A stretch of 64,000 nt of DNA from Branchipolynoe longqiensis (GCA_030323885.1 CM059199.1:77224781-77288780), one strand, 5' to 3'. Counted from the first letter of the stretch, positions 22,200-33,115 are shown. The notes: generated from the sequence alone by a model not told the origin. Numbers and translations are program-made.

Positions 22200-22872
22200 A
22201 GTATGTTCCATGGCGTCACCATACCGTAAGTGGCAGACCACCAAACCCTCAGCCTCGGTTTCTCCCCCACCAGCCCCCACTTTTTTAATTTGTTGCTGTT
22301 CCTCTGTTATCTCCAGTCAACCATATACGATGACAGAGACAGTCCAGGTAAAAATGTAAAATTTAAGACCTAAATGCACTGCGAATGATCCCACTGCTTC
22401 ACTGGTCACAGATGGTCCAGTATATTATTAACAACCCCACCACAACAACATAACTCATAAACTCACACAACTAGCTACATTAGAGTTACACTAGAATTTT
22501 CCTAACAAACCAACATTTATATACGGCTTGCCTAACTGCAACTGAACATTAAAACTTACTACAAGTTTACCAACTGAATACAGAAGATAACTTCTGCTTA
22601 CATTCTAAATACTAGGTAAATACTCACATTGATCTGACTAATATTGCTTGGTTATATGACACTACTGTACCATATGTTATGGAACTTTTGGGTTCCAGAA
22701 TTTCATTGTGTTACATGGTGCAAATTGTCTATTCAACAGGTATTGTACACCTTATTCTATATACCTTTTGTGTAAATAACCCTGAATTGAAAAATGGCTG
22801 GAAGACCAGTGCTTCGGCACTGACAAAAGACTTATTCAGCAGAATAAACATATTTACCAACAAAAAAAAAAG
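22200..22872 (+). other. LINE 3' UTR with UUCG hairpin and poly-A
   Basis: Follows the RT stop. At 22807-22822 a perfect 6-bp stem with a TTCG loop (cagtgcttcggcactg), then AATAAA near 22843, then an A10-plus tail near 22861. A 3' stem-loop is a known RT-recognition element in several LINE clades. Here it is inferred from position and structure. Confidence 0.65.
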
Positions 22873-22989
22873 AAGAAAATGTAGCGTATAATTTATTATG
22901 TGAATATGAAAAAAGAAACCAAAAAAGATTAACGGGATTCCTACTGTTGTTTACTTCGTGGCTACTGTCCACTATCTCCGCAGTCAATA

Positions 22990-23325
22990 ATACCATCATC
23001 CCCACTACCATCCCCACTACCATCACCACTACCATCACCGCTACCATCCCCACAACCATCACCACTACCATCACCATTACCATCACCACTACCATCACCA
23101 CTACCATCACCACTGCCATCACCACTACAATCACCACTACCATCACCACTACCATCACCACTACCATCACCACTACCATCACCACTACCATCCCCACTAC
23201 GGTCACCACCATCACCACCATCACCACTACCATCCCTGCTATTAGTGCTAACATCCCCGCTACCATCCTCGCTACCATCCCCACTACCATCACCACTACC
23301 ATCACCATTACCATCACCACTGTAA
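22990..23325. repeat. 12-bp minisatellite (accatcaccact)n
   Basis: About 25-28 imperfect units of accatcaccact with variants (accatccccact, accatcaccatt). Because the unit is a multiple of three, both strands stay open. These frames (Thr/Ile on plus, Val/Met on minus) are not genes. Confidence 0.9.
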
Positions 23326-24347
23326 TGTGATTAAGTGATGAACGACTGCATGCGTTGACGTCTGGTTACTCAATGCTATATTCACCCACGCGCTACACTT
23401 ACACTGGTCCCTCGGATCAGTCCATCGGTCCCGGCTGCCATGCCGCAGTACAATACATAACATCTTCCTTTTATACAGAGAAATAAAAAGATAACGTGTC
23501 ACACTGAAACTTAACACCTCTGGTATGATTTACCAGCCTGGCTTGGCACAAGCTCCAGTCCGATTTGTCCATATGCACATTTTTAAATGAACGCTGTACG
23601 TCTCTTGATTCCTGGATTGGCCAAAACCGAGTCCGTAGTTTCATTAGTTCGCACTCCGTCCGAACCCTCTTCCCGGGCTCATTTCACATGCATATACATA
23701 TCTCCCTTCAAAATAATAATACAAAAACATATCCACAAAGTCTGTTAGCGACAATACAATGTGTTTGTTATACATGACGAGTCCGTTTTCTTTTTCTCTG
23801 CATTTTATCAATGCACGGACTATAATGTAAGATCACCCAATTTATTTTACTACAATGAAATTTCCTTCTTTGTCTGCTTATTCATACGTTCTCACAATAC
23901 TAGTCATGCATACTGTTCTCATCTCTAACAGTTATCCTGCTTTCAGCATGCTCTCCATGTCCTGTCACTGACAGTCTCGTGCAGTTAACACACAACTAAC
24001 CAACCTTTGTCACGTGAACTTTATCGGCGGCCTACAGCGTATTACTCTTATAACCTACTTTGCGTGGCATATCTTGCTCTGCCTATGATTACAATTTAAT
24101 GAGCGTGCTTACTGATAACCTAATCTCCTCACCAGCGGCCTTACTTCTCTCCCGTGCCAAGTTACATAGTTAGCTGGTCTGTTGTTTGTGTTAATCGTGT
24201 TTCTGGGTTGCTGAGTGTCTGGGTTTCGGTTTTGTGTTCTCTGTACATGCTGATTGCCTGTTTCATGCGTCGGAAATATATGCCTCCGATTTCTTCTTAT
24301 TATGACATTGTCTCGACTGTGTATCTCATAATTTCGTGAGGTTTTCC
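23326..24347. other. No gene; may include the 3' LTR of the gypsy element
   Basis: Between the minisatellite and the integrase end of the minus-strand gypsy element. I cannot find a matching LTR on the other side (26920-27300), so no LTR is called. Confidence 0.3.
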
Positions 24348-25170
24348 CTACTCCTTTCTGTATCTTGCCCGGTGCCCATTGCCTTTGTGAGTGATGTACT
24401 GAACTTGCTGGCCAGCTTTTAGTTTGCGAAACTGTTTTCCTGCATGGCGGTCAACAAATTTCTTTTGATTCATCTGAATGTTTCTGATCTGGCTGTGATC
24501 TACTTTTACTGTTTCCGCCCTTAAGTGTTTGTCTATTGATGGAAATTTGGACCGCAATTTTCTGCTCATCAACAATTGTGCGGGTGATGCATCCAACCCA
24601 ATTAGAGGCGTGTTTCGGAAATTTAACAGAAATAAATTATAATCTTGTGATTCCTGTCTAGCTTTCTTTATCATTGTTTTTACTATCTGGATGTGTCTTT
24701 CTGCCTGGCCATTACTCTGTGGATAATGTGGACTCGAAAATCTCAACTCGAACCCATACTCCCGTGCAAATTTCCCTGTATTCTGCACTGGCAAATTGCG
24801 GCCCATTGTCCGATACTACTACCGCTGGGATTCCATGCCTCCCAAACGTTTGCTTCATCGCTAGAATGACCACATTACTGGTCGTCGATTGTAATTCGAT
24901 CACCTCTGGGTATTTTGAAAAGTAGTCTACCAATATTAAATAGTGTTGGTCCCCTATTTGAAACAAATCTGCCCCTACTTTGTTGAATGGAATGCATGGT
25001 ATATCATGAGGTGTTAGTTGCTCAATATGTTGTTTGTTTCTGTATTTCTGACACAAACCACATCTCTGAATTACATCTTCTAGCTGGGTCTGCATCCCTG
25101 GCCAAAACACATGCTCTCTTGCTAACCACTTACTCTTAATTACCCCTTGATGTTTCGTGCAATTTTTCAA
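24348..25170 (-). pseudogene. Ty3/gypsy integrase, frameshifted
   Basis: Reads HQGVIKSKWLAREHVFWPGM and a Cys-x2-Cys (RCGLCQKYR), the remains of an HHCC zinc domain. The catalytic core follows: FNKVGADLFQ (first Asp), VVVSDNGPQF (second Asp) and PHYPQSNGQAERHIQIVK (Glu). The frame changes near 24760 and again near 25150 against RNase H. The catalytic residues are present. Typical of Mag-like gypsy elements, like the gag-protease at 63 kb. Confidence 0.85.
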
Positions 25171-25981
25171 GTATTGTTTTATGCAGTTTTTTCGGTATGA
25201 TTATCCTATCTCCCTTCAGCAACAGATCTCCCTGTCGTGTTAGATCGTGCCGAAATGTGTGAAATGGTGTAGTGCATTCTTGTATTAGTTTCTTATCTTC
25301 AGGCCACCCATTGTCAACCATTCGCCCTACTTCTTTCAGCACGGGATCTGCTGCCCTTTCTGACCTAATGTCTTGTAAACACCCTTGCACCACCTCTACT
25401 GCGGCCACACTGATTTCCGTGTCGAACAGCTCATTTGGTTCGGTCTTGGTGGTGTGATCTCTGGACAGCGCATCTGCAACAAACATTTCACTGCCTTTGA
25501 CATATACCAACTCCAAATCATAATTTTGTAATCTCATCCGCATGCGTTGCATGCGAGCAGAAAGTTGATGAAGAGGCTTATCCACTATAGCTACTAGTGG
25601 CTTGTGGTCGGTTTCTACCTTTACTTTTTTCCCGAAAATGTAATTGTGGAATTTCGTACAACCGAAACAGATCGCCAAAAGCTCTTTCTCTATTATGGCA
25701 TAGCTGCTTTGCGTATCATCCAGGGCTTTCGAAGCCATGGCAATTGGATGACCCTCCTGCAACAACGCTGCTCCCAGCCCCGATTTGGAGGCATCAACCT
25801 GCAGTGTTATTATCACCTTCTCAACATCATAGAAACGCAGAATGGGTGCACGCGTAATCATTGTCTTTAATTTCTGAAAAGCTTTCTCATGATGACCCTC
25901 CCAATTCTTATCAACATGAATTTTCACTTCAACTTTAATCTTTCCCAGACCAGTAAACACATCATGAAATTCCTTTACCAT
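25136..25981 (-). pseudogene. Gypsy RNase H, with the RT palm domain deleted
   Basis: Starts with the beginning of an RT (FHDVFTGLGKIKVEVKIHVD) and jumps directly to the connection region (HHEKAFQKLKTMITRAPIL). RNase H follows: LQVDASKSGLGAALLQEG, ALDDTQSSYAIIEKELLAI, VETDHKPL and VADALSRDH. The whole catalytic palm, including the YxDD box, is absent without a frame break at the join. This copy cannot make its own cDNA and would need a helper. Confidence 0.85.
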
Positions 25982-26082
25982 ATTCGCTGCATCGATGTTG
26001 TCCTCTGCCTGGATGCTGTCAAGGCGCGAGAGCAGTCATAGGTGCACACACGCATCTTTTCCCAAGATGGCACACCCACTGC
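25982..26082 (-). other. Decayed protease-RT junction of the gypsy element
   Basis: Short stretch between the protease and RT remnants. No continuous frame. Confidence 0.4.
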
Positions 26083-26919
26083 TCATGATTTGGAACTGCA
26101 ACAGGTGGTCCCACACCTGTAGCTCGACCTGACCCAGAGGTGTGATCCACTCCCCTGGAAACTCAAGGAAACCCAGGAATAGGTTACCAGGTGGCACTTC
26201 GCCTGTTTGATCTGTGCATACAGCATTTTCGCGAAGACATTCTTGGGGATTATGTTGGCCTCCGAGACTGTGTCAAGTTTGAAGCAGACGTTGCGTCCTG
26301 CCACAGTTATGGTCTCGTACCACAGGTGATCACTGTACTGCGCATCCTCCAACACGGCTCCCGCGAACAGATCCGTATCAACCTGCTCGCCGTGCGACTC
26401 GTCCTCGTCATCTCCGTTGCCCATCATCAGGTCGTTGACTGCCACAGACCTCCCTCGACAGACTTTCGCAAAATGGCCGATTTTGCTACACACATCGCAC
26501 ATCTTCCCTCTGGCTGGACAAGCTTCTCGGTCATGTCGATGCGAGAAGCCGCACCAGCCGCACTTTGGTTGATTACCGCCATTCCTGTTCTGTTGGCCGC
26601 CTCTCCCAGCCGGTCGCCTGTAGAATGGCTGCTGCGATCCCGATGGCTGGCTTGATTGGCGTGCCGAATCCCATTGCCGTATCGCGTCTAGTGCATACTC
26701 AGCAGTATTTCCACCAGTGAACTGTTTGGCACGATGCTCGATCAATGGGCACATTTCTTCACATACGTCCAACGTCAGTTTAGGTGTCTGTAGCAAACGG
26801 TCTCTGGGCTTATCGCATTTGATTCCACTCACCAGCCGGTCCCGTAGCAGTGACTCCTCTAACGCACCGTATTCACAGAGCCCAATTCGGTGTTTCAATT
26901 CCCGTATGTATGCGTCCAT
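26083..26919 (-). pseudogene. Gypsy gag C terminus plus protease start
   Basis: 278-residue frame. Nucleocapsid fingers: CGWCGFSHRHDREAC (Cys-x2-Cys-x4-His-x4-Cys) and CDVCSKIGHFAKVC (Cys-x2-Cys-x4-His-x4-Cys). The protease active site reads KLDTVSEANII where DTGS/DTGA is expected; the active-site Gly is Val, which should inactivate the enzyme. The capsid N terminus is missing at 26919. The parallel protein at 63282-63992 keeps DTGS. Confidence 0.85.
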
Positions 26920-27333
26920 CGATATACTCGCAAAAATTTATCCAGTACCGAATAGAAGAACTGTGTCAGCTATTCACATTCACTTTTTTACCCCATGAGT
27001 ATGTCAAGTACGAAAAGAGTTCCTAGATTAGTAGTCTGGAATACAATTTCAGGATTTGAGAATTTGCTATGATTATTATGGTAGTACAAGAATCAAGGTG
27101 TTGTGTTATGTGGCTTTGGTCCTCCACAGATCCACAGAGTAAGATTTTTGGAACTAAGAAAACTAAATGCATTCTTAATAGTGTGACCCAACAAAAGCAT
27201 ATAACATCTTTGAATAATTGCATTTTTCTCCGCATTCAGAGTATCACTTCTTAAACCTGCTTAGTCTACCCTGAAAACAAATGCAGAGCTCAAATAGTAT
27301 TGTCATGGGGATGATGAAAATGGGAAATACTGC

Positions 27334-27405
27334 GCCTAGAGCGGGACTCGAACCCACATCTCTTTGCATTCCGGGCCAGTGTGCTAACCATTACACCACC
27401 TAGGC
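27334..27405 (-). ncRNA. tRNA-like unit inside the 3' LTR of copy 1
   Basis: 72 nt, exactly canonical tRNA length. On the minus strand gcctagg pairs with tctaggc (acceptor, one G-T), gtgt pairs with gcac (D arm, loop aatggtta), and gtggg pairs with cccgc around loop ttcgagt (T arm). The A box (ggtgtaatggttagc) and B box (ggttcgagtcc) fit Pol III consensus. The anticodon arm is degraded (3 of 5 pairs; loop ccggaat). CCA is not encoded. A TTTT near 27317-27320 could end the transcript inside the LTR. Likely a tRNA-derived promoter rather than a working tRNA. Confidence 0.75.
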
Positions 27406-27482
27406 TCCCTGATATCAACACACTCCCCACGCCTACCTGTCTATGTGGTTACTTGCCTGAGAGGTCAGTGCAGACCACTACA

Positions 27483-27493
27483 CTCGTCCCCCT
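27483..27493 (-). promoter_or_regulatory. Polypurine tract of miniature LTR element copy 1
   Basis: Minus strand agggggacgag directly abuts the start of the 3' LTR, the normal place for the plus-strand cDNA primer. The same tract occurs in copy 2 at 57056-57066. Confidence 0.7.
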
Positions 27494-27599
27494 GGAATTG
27501 TAAGTCTTGTAATGCTTACAATTACATACATACAGGCAATGCACTAACACATACATACACAGGGTAGGTTCAACAACCATACAGCGCAAAGCTTGTACA

Positions 27600-27620
27600 G
27601 GATCCTGATCACGGCAACCA
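27600..27620 (-). promoter_or_regulatory. Primer-binding site of miniature LTR element copy 1
   Basis: Minus strand tggttgccgtgatcaggatc begins one base after the 5' LTR. It matches the complement of an animal tRNA-His 3' end less well than copy 2, which reads tggtgccgtgac for 12 bases without mismatch. Confidence 0.65.
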
Positions 27621-27654
27621 GTGTCATGGGGGTGATGAAAATGGGAAATACTGC

Positions 27655-27726
27655 GCCTAGAGCGGGACTCGAACCCACATCTCTTTGCATTCCGGGCCAG
27701 TGTGCTAACCATTACACCACCTAGGC
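27655..27726 (-). ncRNA. tRNA-like unit inside the 5' LTR of copy 1
   Basis: Identical in sequence to the unit at 27334-27405. Being in the 5' LTR, a Pol III transcript from it would start inside the element. Confidence 0.75.
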
Positions 27727-27807
27727 TCCCTGATATCAACACACTCCCCACGCCTACCTGTCTATGTGGTTACTTGCCTGAGAGGTCAGTGCAGACCACT
27801 ACAGTAT

Positions 27808-28738
27808 TAACAGAGCTTATCAAGTGTTAATTTAATAATACAGAGCATTTCCCTCATTCGTGTGACAGGTCATACATAGTTTTTCTACTAACTAAACAGT
27901 TTCAGCTCGATTTACTGAATAAGACCTCATCTCCGCCACGTTACATAATACTTCAAGTGTCCGCTAACACTTGCCATAGCTACAAACAATTAACTTAGAT
28001 AAATAGAAAGTCAATGGGAAAGAATCGATCTGTTATTTGTTAGTGTGACATCTCATCCACCGCAGGTGTAGCTTTTTCAGTCTATGTCACGGTAGAATAT
28101 CAAGATTAATTAGTACATGGATGTACACGACAATGTCTATACAAATCCTAGCATGTTCATACTAATTTCTTCCTTTTATACAAATCATCCAACCTGAAAT
28201 GTAAGCAGAAGCATTCGTAAGTCAAAGTGTCTAAAGCCTTACTATAGCAATGCTACTGTGGAGTCTATCCCAACTCAAACATGACTGTAATTCTAATGAA
28301 TTAGTAACATTTATTAGTGGCGCAACTTACGTTACAACGCGTCCTGTTTGGCGCAAGTTTAGTAGGAAAATAAACATTTCTTATGACTAAACCTCGCAAA
28401 CCCTGTGGAGCAGTTTTGAAGCTGTCGACTTGCACTATTTTTAGTTCATGCTTCGTATTAGCGCAGTCGTTAGGTATGGCGCAATCGTAATGTATTAGTG
28501 GCGCAGGAACAAAGAATTTTCTTCTCAGCTGAGCTGAAGCACTCTGCCGTCTGTGTCTTCATCGATCCTTCCGCAGTGTTCTTTGTTGTGATTGGTCAAT
28601 CCTGTTGAATGAATTAGAACTACCAATTATTGAATCCACCTTCCATGCCTGCTGGCGCGTAAAAGTTCCAGTACCAATTTTGCGAGAATGTATTATTTTA
28701 GGTTTTTGTTTTGTTTTATTCACCAAAAATACATTAGT
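27808..28738. other. No gene seen
   Basis: AT-rich. The phrase attagtggcgcaa/attagtggcgcag occurs twice (about 28313 and 28494) but no LTR or exon could be defined. Part of it may be the 3' end of the integrase-bearing element at 28739. Confidence 0.35.
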
Positions 28739-29470
28739 TCATCTATCCTGGCCAAAAATGATAGGATCGAACGGCAAAGGTTGTGACGTACCTTTTATCC
28801 TCGCCGTACATGTTAATCTAGGTGCTATATCATCCCAAATAATATTAGAATCAACTATTCTAACTTTATCTCGATTAACAATTTTTCGATCGTTCCTAGG
28901 CCCTACCACGGTCACTACTGAACATTGTGATCTAACCAATATGTATCCTGGATCGTATTTCCTCTCCAAGTGTCCCGATTCATTAACTAACAAAATAAAT
29001 TTATCACCCGGAGTTAATTTAATTGCATTCACCTTCCTTCTCAGACAAGCAATATTATAATTTCGACTTTCTCGTCGATTTTCGACAGCCTTACTTAAAG
29101 CCATAGACAAATCTTCTATTCGATAAGCTAAGTTTGAATCTGTTGTACCTGTTGATCGATACAGTAACAAACTATGTTTCCTACCTGGATGTCTACCATA
29201 GGTTAGAAAGAAAGGAGAAAAACCTGTACAATCAGAAGATACAGTATGATACGCATATATCACATCAGGTAAAGAATTTTCCCATAAACGAGCATGAGAA
29301 TTCACTGATTTCCTCAAAATGCTTTTTAGTGTTCTATGGTAATGCTCAACCATTCCATTAGACTGTGGATGATATGGTGTCATATGTGTTACCTCTACTC
29401 CCAATTCCTTAAAATGATCGATTATCAATTTATTTTTTAACTCTAACCCATTATCAGAGATAAACAGGTT
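28739..29470 (-). pseudogene. Retroelement integrase, C-terminal two thirds, 5'-truncated
   Basis: Frame open from about 29470: ISDNGLELKNKL (second catalytic Asp) and MTPYHPQSNGMVEHYHRTLK (catalytic Glu), then the C-terminal region with SPFFLTYGRHPGRK and LTPGDKFILLV. The first Asp and the zinc domain are missing, since homology stops at 29470. It resembles gypsy/BEL-type integrases but is not the same family as the one at 24.3-25.2 kb. No RT is next to it. Confidence 0.8.
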
Positions 29471-29980
29471 GGAGAGCTTACCTTGATTGGGCTATGGTGG
29501 TTAAATACCTCATTCAAAGCCCGGTTCAATTACCAATGTCAAATTTTATATAGGATTAGTATGCAGGTTCACAAATATGGTTGTGGCACACTGAGTTTTG
29601 GGATGTTTACATATAGGAATACATCACTAGAAAGCAACAAATTATATCTAATTTCTTTAATATTTCCAGGCCATTTAGTTAGGACAGGATTGAGTAAATT
29701 AGCAGTGAATATTAGGAAATAATTCAGTAGTTTCAACATATGGCTACAGGCCAGAATTGCCCATGATAGTACTGTACTGAGTTGGTATACTAGTAAATCC
29801 CAAACAATAGGGCACCTCCAGTCAACCATGGGGGTATATACTGGTCTTTGGTCCACTCATATACTTCCACTTGCCAATTGGGGAGGAGGTCCTGTTGGGA
29901 CTGTTGTACATCATTTACAAGCCTACCAATATATATATGCATAATAAATAATTCATTGTGATTATGCATCTGATGCATAA
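29471..29980. other. No gene seen
   Basis: AT-rich gap between the integrase fragment and the 3' end of the PAT-like element. Confidence 0.4.
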
Positions 29981-30117
29981 TTCAGTAACGCGGGACCCAA
30001 AATGGTATATAGTGGTAGTTTATTTAGATTTCTTTCATTGATGTTATTCTTGTTACATTGTTCGGGTGTCATTCTGGTCAATTATTTGCTGCTTATGATT
30101 GTCCCACGCGCTCAGCC
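29981..30117 (-). repeat. Split direct repeat B2, 3' terminus of the PAT-like element
   Basis: 137 bp matching 30386-30522 (offset 405). Plus strand begins ttcagtaacgcgggacccaa and ends cgctcagcc. Read on the minus strand it is the last module of the A1-ORFs-B1-A2-B2 arrangement. Confidence 0.85.
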
Positions 30118-30148
30118 TTGTCATGTTAGATGGGTCGGTGGGACGGCT

Positions 30149-30386
30149 GAGAAAATATGGGAAAGCTTCAGTGGCCACGCGACAGGTTCGGGCGAACTGG
30201 TCGGTGTGAGCTACTCAGGCTCCGCCGTTGGCCAGTGCTCGCCCGATCCGCCAGGTGGCAGCATAGTGGAGGAGGTGGTGTCGGGTGCAGTATATAGGGG
30301 CGCCAGTGTCGGGCCATAGAGAAAAGGGTGAGGCAGTTCAGTCCCGCATCCTGAATTACCCATGTTGCCGCCACAACATGCACAAT
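30149..30386 (-). repeat. Split direct repeat A2 of the PAT-like element
   Basis: About 238 bp matching A1 at 35219-35418: gagaaaatatgggaaagctt through acccatgttg to tgcacaat. A2 keeps about 37 bp that A1 lacks, including tatatagg near 30293. Confidence 0.85.
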
Positions 30387-30522
30387 TCAGTAATGCGGGA
30401 CCCGAAATGGTATATAGTGGTAGTTTATTTAGATTTCTTTCATTGATGTTATTCTTGTTACATTGTTCGGGTGTCATTCTGGTCAATTGGTTGCTGCATA
30501 TGATTGTTCCAGGTGCTCAGCC
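30386..30522 (-). repeat. Split direct repeat B1 of the PAT-like element
   Basis: Internal copy of the B module, directly next to A2 and just downstream of the recombinase remnant on the minus strand. Confidence 0.85.
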
Positions 30523-31560
30523 AAAGGTGGTGGAGGGTGTGGTGGGGCAGGCCCGGATCGCCTCATGGGGGACGTATAGATGGACCGCTCAGGAGGTCCA
30601 CGTTCCTAATGTCTGGATGTCGTCCAGGGTCGAGCCAAGCGCGCCACAGGCTTGGGCCCCTCCACGGCGGAGGCTGTGGAGGGTAACCAAGCGAGGGGCA
30701 GGGTACCAAGTTGTTGTGAGGGTGAGCCTGGTCATGGCAAGCAGTGCGGTGGGGTGAGGGGGCGTGCCCAGTGATGAAGGCGGGGCCTCATAGGGGCGGT
30801 GGGTTGTGTGTCGCGCAGTCCAGCCATGCCACCACTGGGCAGTATGGGGAGCCCGGTATCTCCAGCACGGCGATGTCTGTGTGCTCGCCAGTCCTCCACC
30901 TTGTCTTGGTGGAGGCGAGGTGGAAGTTCATGGCAGTAGGCGTAAGGGTGACGTGCTTGGCTCGCAGCGCGTGGCCATGCGTCGCAGGGTCTGTCGATTC
31001 GAGGAGGTTGGACTGGCATATGATCGTGAAATACGCCATTAGGGTGGCTGCCATTAAGACTTTGCCATTAGGACCGGCGGTGGTGAAGAATCTGACAACA
31101 CCCTTTATGTCATCAGGCGTTAATGACGGGGGCTGGGCCGGTACATGCCGGGAGGCTCACTGTATCCCTTTCTTTAGGAGACTGACCGGGTAGCTGTCGA
31201 ATGCCGCCGTTGACCCCCAGACCACCCTGAGCCATGTTTGGGCACTGCTGCTGTAGTTAAGCGCTGCGCCGGGTGTCTTGAGTTTGTCTGCCAGCTGGAG
31301 TATGTAGGCTAGTACGAGGTACTGGGTTGGTTGTTTTAGGTCGGCTTAGTGGTGGCGGATGTAGTGGATGTACCTGGCCACCTGTCTGTGCTTGTTCTGC
31401 CAGGTCACGGGCGCCAGCCCTGCGGCTTGTGTTGTTGTCGTGAGGGGCTTGTGGTGTTGTCGTGAAAAACCTGGGGATGAAAGCCAAGATGTTAGGTGCG
31501 GACCCAGGTTATAGACTCGGAGTAAGGGTGTTGGTGAAGTCAATGTGGACCTGGATCAAG
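30523..31560 (-). pseudogene. Tyrosine recombinase of the PAT-like element, several breaks
   Basis: N-terminal helical region in minus-strand frames near 31350-31480 (PVTWQNKHRQVARYIHYIRH). The C-terminal catalytic region near 30590-30720 holds LVTLHSLRRGGAQACGALG (the His-x-x-Arg motif) and, after a spacer, AVHLYVPHEA with the expected nucleophilic Tyr. A TGA falls just before that Tyr region. Frames change several times, so the protein is dead. This is the enzyme that would integrate the circular cDNA. Confidence 0.7.
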
Positions 31561-31589
31561 CCGCGCTGTGCCAGCATGGCCTCGGCCAT

Positions 31590-32331
31590 GCGATGAGCTG
31601 GGAGGTTGTCATCCCATCTGCTTAGGGCATTGGCCAACACCAGGTCCCTCCCGGGCTTGTTGAGTATCTGTATGTCTGTGCTAAGTTTGGCCGCCAGCAG
31701 CCATATCTCCCTGGCGCATGTGGCCAGAACGGGGTCATGGCCACTGCCTGTCGAGACTATGTGTTGGGAAGCGGAGTTGTCCGTGCTTACGTGGATGGTA
31801 TGCTGGTATGCTGGTGAGGTACTTTCGGGAGGAGGGTCTTGATAGCTGCCACAAGGTTGACCACCTCCAACTGTGCGCTATTATCATACCTTTCTCGCGT
31901 ATCCTGTCTGGGTACCGCTCGGCATAGAAATGGGTTGGAGAGTGGGCTCCAGCTCCGGTGAGGGATGAAATGCACTCAATACTCCAGCCGACTTTGGGGG
32001 CTGATTGCAGGAGGACGTACCCATTGAAGGTCTCCGCGAACCTGTCAAACCAGTTGATGTCGCGGAAAAGGTCTTCAGGGATGGCATGCCTCCCATTCAT
32101 GGGTGGCATTCCTCAGTGCAGTGACATAAATCTCCTGGCTGACCTGACGCACTTTGCGATGTGCTGTAATCTGCCAACGAGTCTCTGGAGGTCCCATTGG
32201 GACGCTTGTGTAGTCACGGACCAGAGGCCACACTCGGTAAGCACGTCAGTTAGCTTGTGGGGGGAATCCTGAGCCTCATGCTTGTCATGGATAGTTAAAA
32301 GCCCAGCCACTCGATCGTCTTCATGGTTCAC
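31590..32331 (-). pseudogene. RT thumb and RNase H of the PAT-like element
   Basis: Fragments LQRLVGRLQHIAKCVRSARR and VGWSIECISSLTGAGAHSPT align with the corresponding part of the RT-RNase H at 513-1838 (LGRLNHIGSCVLPVRK and VVIECDSCLTGGGAY). NKPGRDLVLANALSRWDDN near 31620-31670 matches the last RNase H motif. Several frame changes and a missing stretch show decay. Confidence 0.7.
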
Positions 32332-32339
32332 TTAGCAGG

Positions 32340-33115
32340 TGAGAGGTCGAGCCGAGGTTGCCGGCGAGTTTGAGTAAGTCATCATATGCCTCCTGTGCCT
32401 GTTGGTGTGTGCGGCAGCGGCATCGACAAAGTCATCAAGGTAGCACATGATGAAATGCCCCTTTCTTTCGCATAAAGTGGACCACGGCGTTTGTCATCCT
32501 GGCACACGCCATGGACAACGTCCTGCAGCCGAATGGCAGAGGGACATCGATGTAGCCCAGCAGCGGTGTTGATAGTGGGCACGTTCGCAGCTGGCGATAT
32601 GCTCTCGCCAAGTCCGCGCTCCATAGGTATGACCCGTCCGCCAGGTAAAGCATGCCCGGGAGGGTGTAGGACATGGGCACGCCTTGATACTGTGCACGTC
32701 GAATGCCAGCATTGAAGCTCGCGTTTCCAGGGTGTGATAAGTCGACGATGACGTGCCTCTCGGATGAGATGCGTTTTGAGCGGGTCATCATTGGACTAAT
32801 CTAGGTCCAAGGGCGGAAGGGGGGTCGCTCAAAGGGGCCGAGCAGTGCCCCAAGCTCCACTTTCCTGTGCACAAAGTTTGTGATGTGGGTGGCGTGGGCC
32901 AGATCCTCAGCATGGTTGGCGGTCGCCGGCACCGGTGGCGTGGTGCTGGTGTAATCCACCGGCCAGCCAAACTCCACAAAGTCCACTATCTGTTTATTGT
33001 GGTAATCGCGGCGGAGGTGCCTCCAAGCTGGAATGTTCAAGCCAGATGGGACCGGGATCCGTCCGCCCATGTAGTTTGGGAATGCACACTGCCGTATGCT
33101 GCCGTATATCTTCAT
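32340..33115 (-). pseudogene. Reverse transcriptase of the PAT-like element
   Basis: Frame 32801-33115 (IPVPSGLNIPAWRHLRRDYH, then FVHRKVELGALLGPFERPPF) is joined, through an in-frame TAG at 32798-32800, to 32435-32791 with VIVDLSHPGNASFNAGIRRA, SADLARAYRQL and VPLPFGCRTLSMACARM. The catalytic box MCYLDDFVD lies one frame over near 32430. At least one stop and two frameshifts. Confidence 0.8.

Larger units (their letters stand above)
27301..27803 (-). mobile_element. Miniature LTR element (TRIM-like) carrying tRNA-like units, copy 1
   Basis: Two 182-bp direct repeats (27301-27482 and 27622-27803) flank a 139-bp non-coding core. Both LTRs run tgtcatgg..ccactaca on the plus strand, giving TG..CA ends. 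The 4-bp flank gtat occurs at 27297-27300 and 27804-27807. The LTRs differ at one base (27311). Reading the minus strand, a primer-binding site follows the 5' LTR after one base and a polypurine tract precedes the 3' LTR. No gag or pol. A second copy is at 56874-57375. Alternative view: a dimeric tRNA SINE; TG..CA, PBS, PPT and 4-bp duplications argue for an LTR element. Confidence 0.85.

Noticed and set aside
22832..23330. Val/Met-rich and Thr/Ile-rich frames on both strands
   Set aside because: They are read-through of the 12-bp minisatellite.
23770..23830. tgacgagtccg..cggac resembling a hammerhead ribozyme core
   Set aside because: Stem II could form, but the required GAAA after it is absent and no stem III/cleavage triplet fits.
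27334..27405. A genuine tRNA gene
   Set aside because: The anticodon stem has two mismatches and the loop lacks T33. Four identical-type units all sit in LTRs, so a tRNA-derived promoter is more likely.
27449..27751. Open frames beginning MGSVLISGSLGG (also at 56686-57003 and 57117-57323)
   Set aside because: These are translations through the tRNA-like unit and LTR of the miniature element; the codons come from the acceptor, D and T arms, not from a protein gene.
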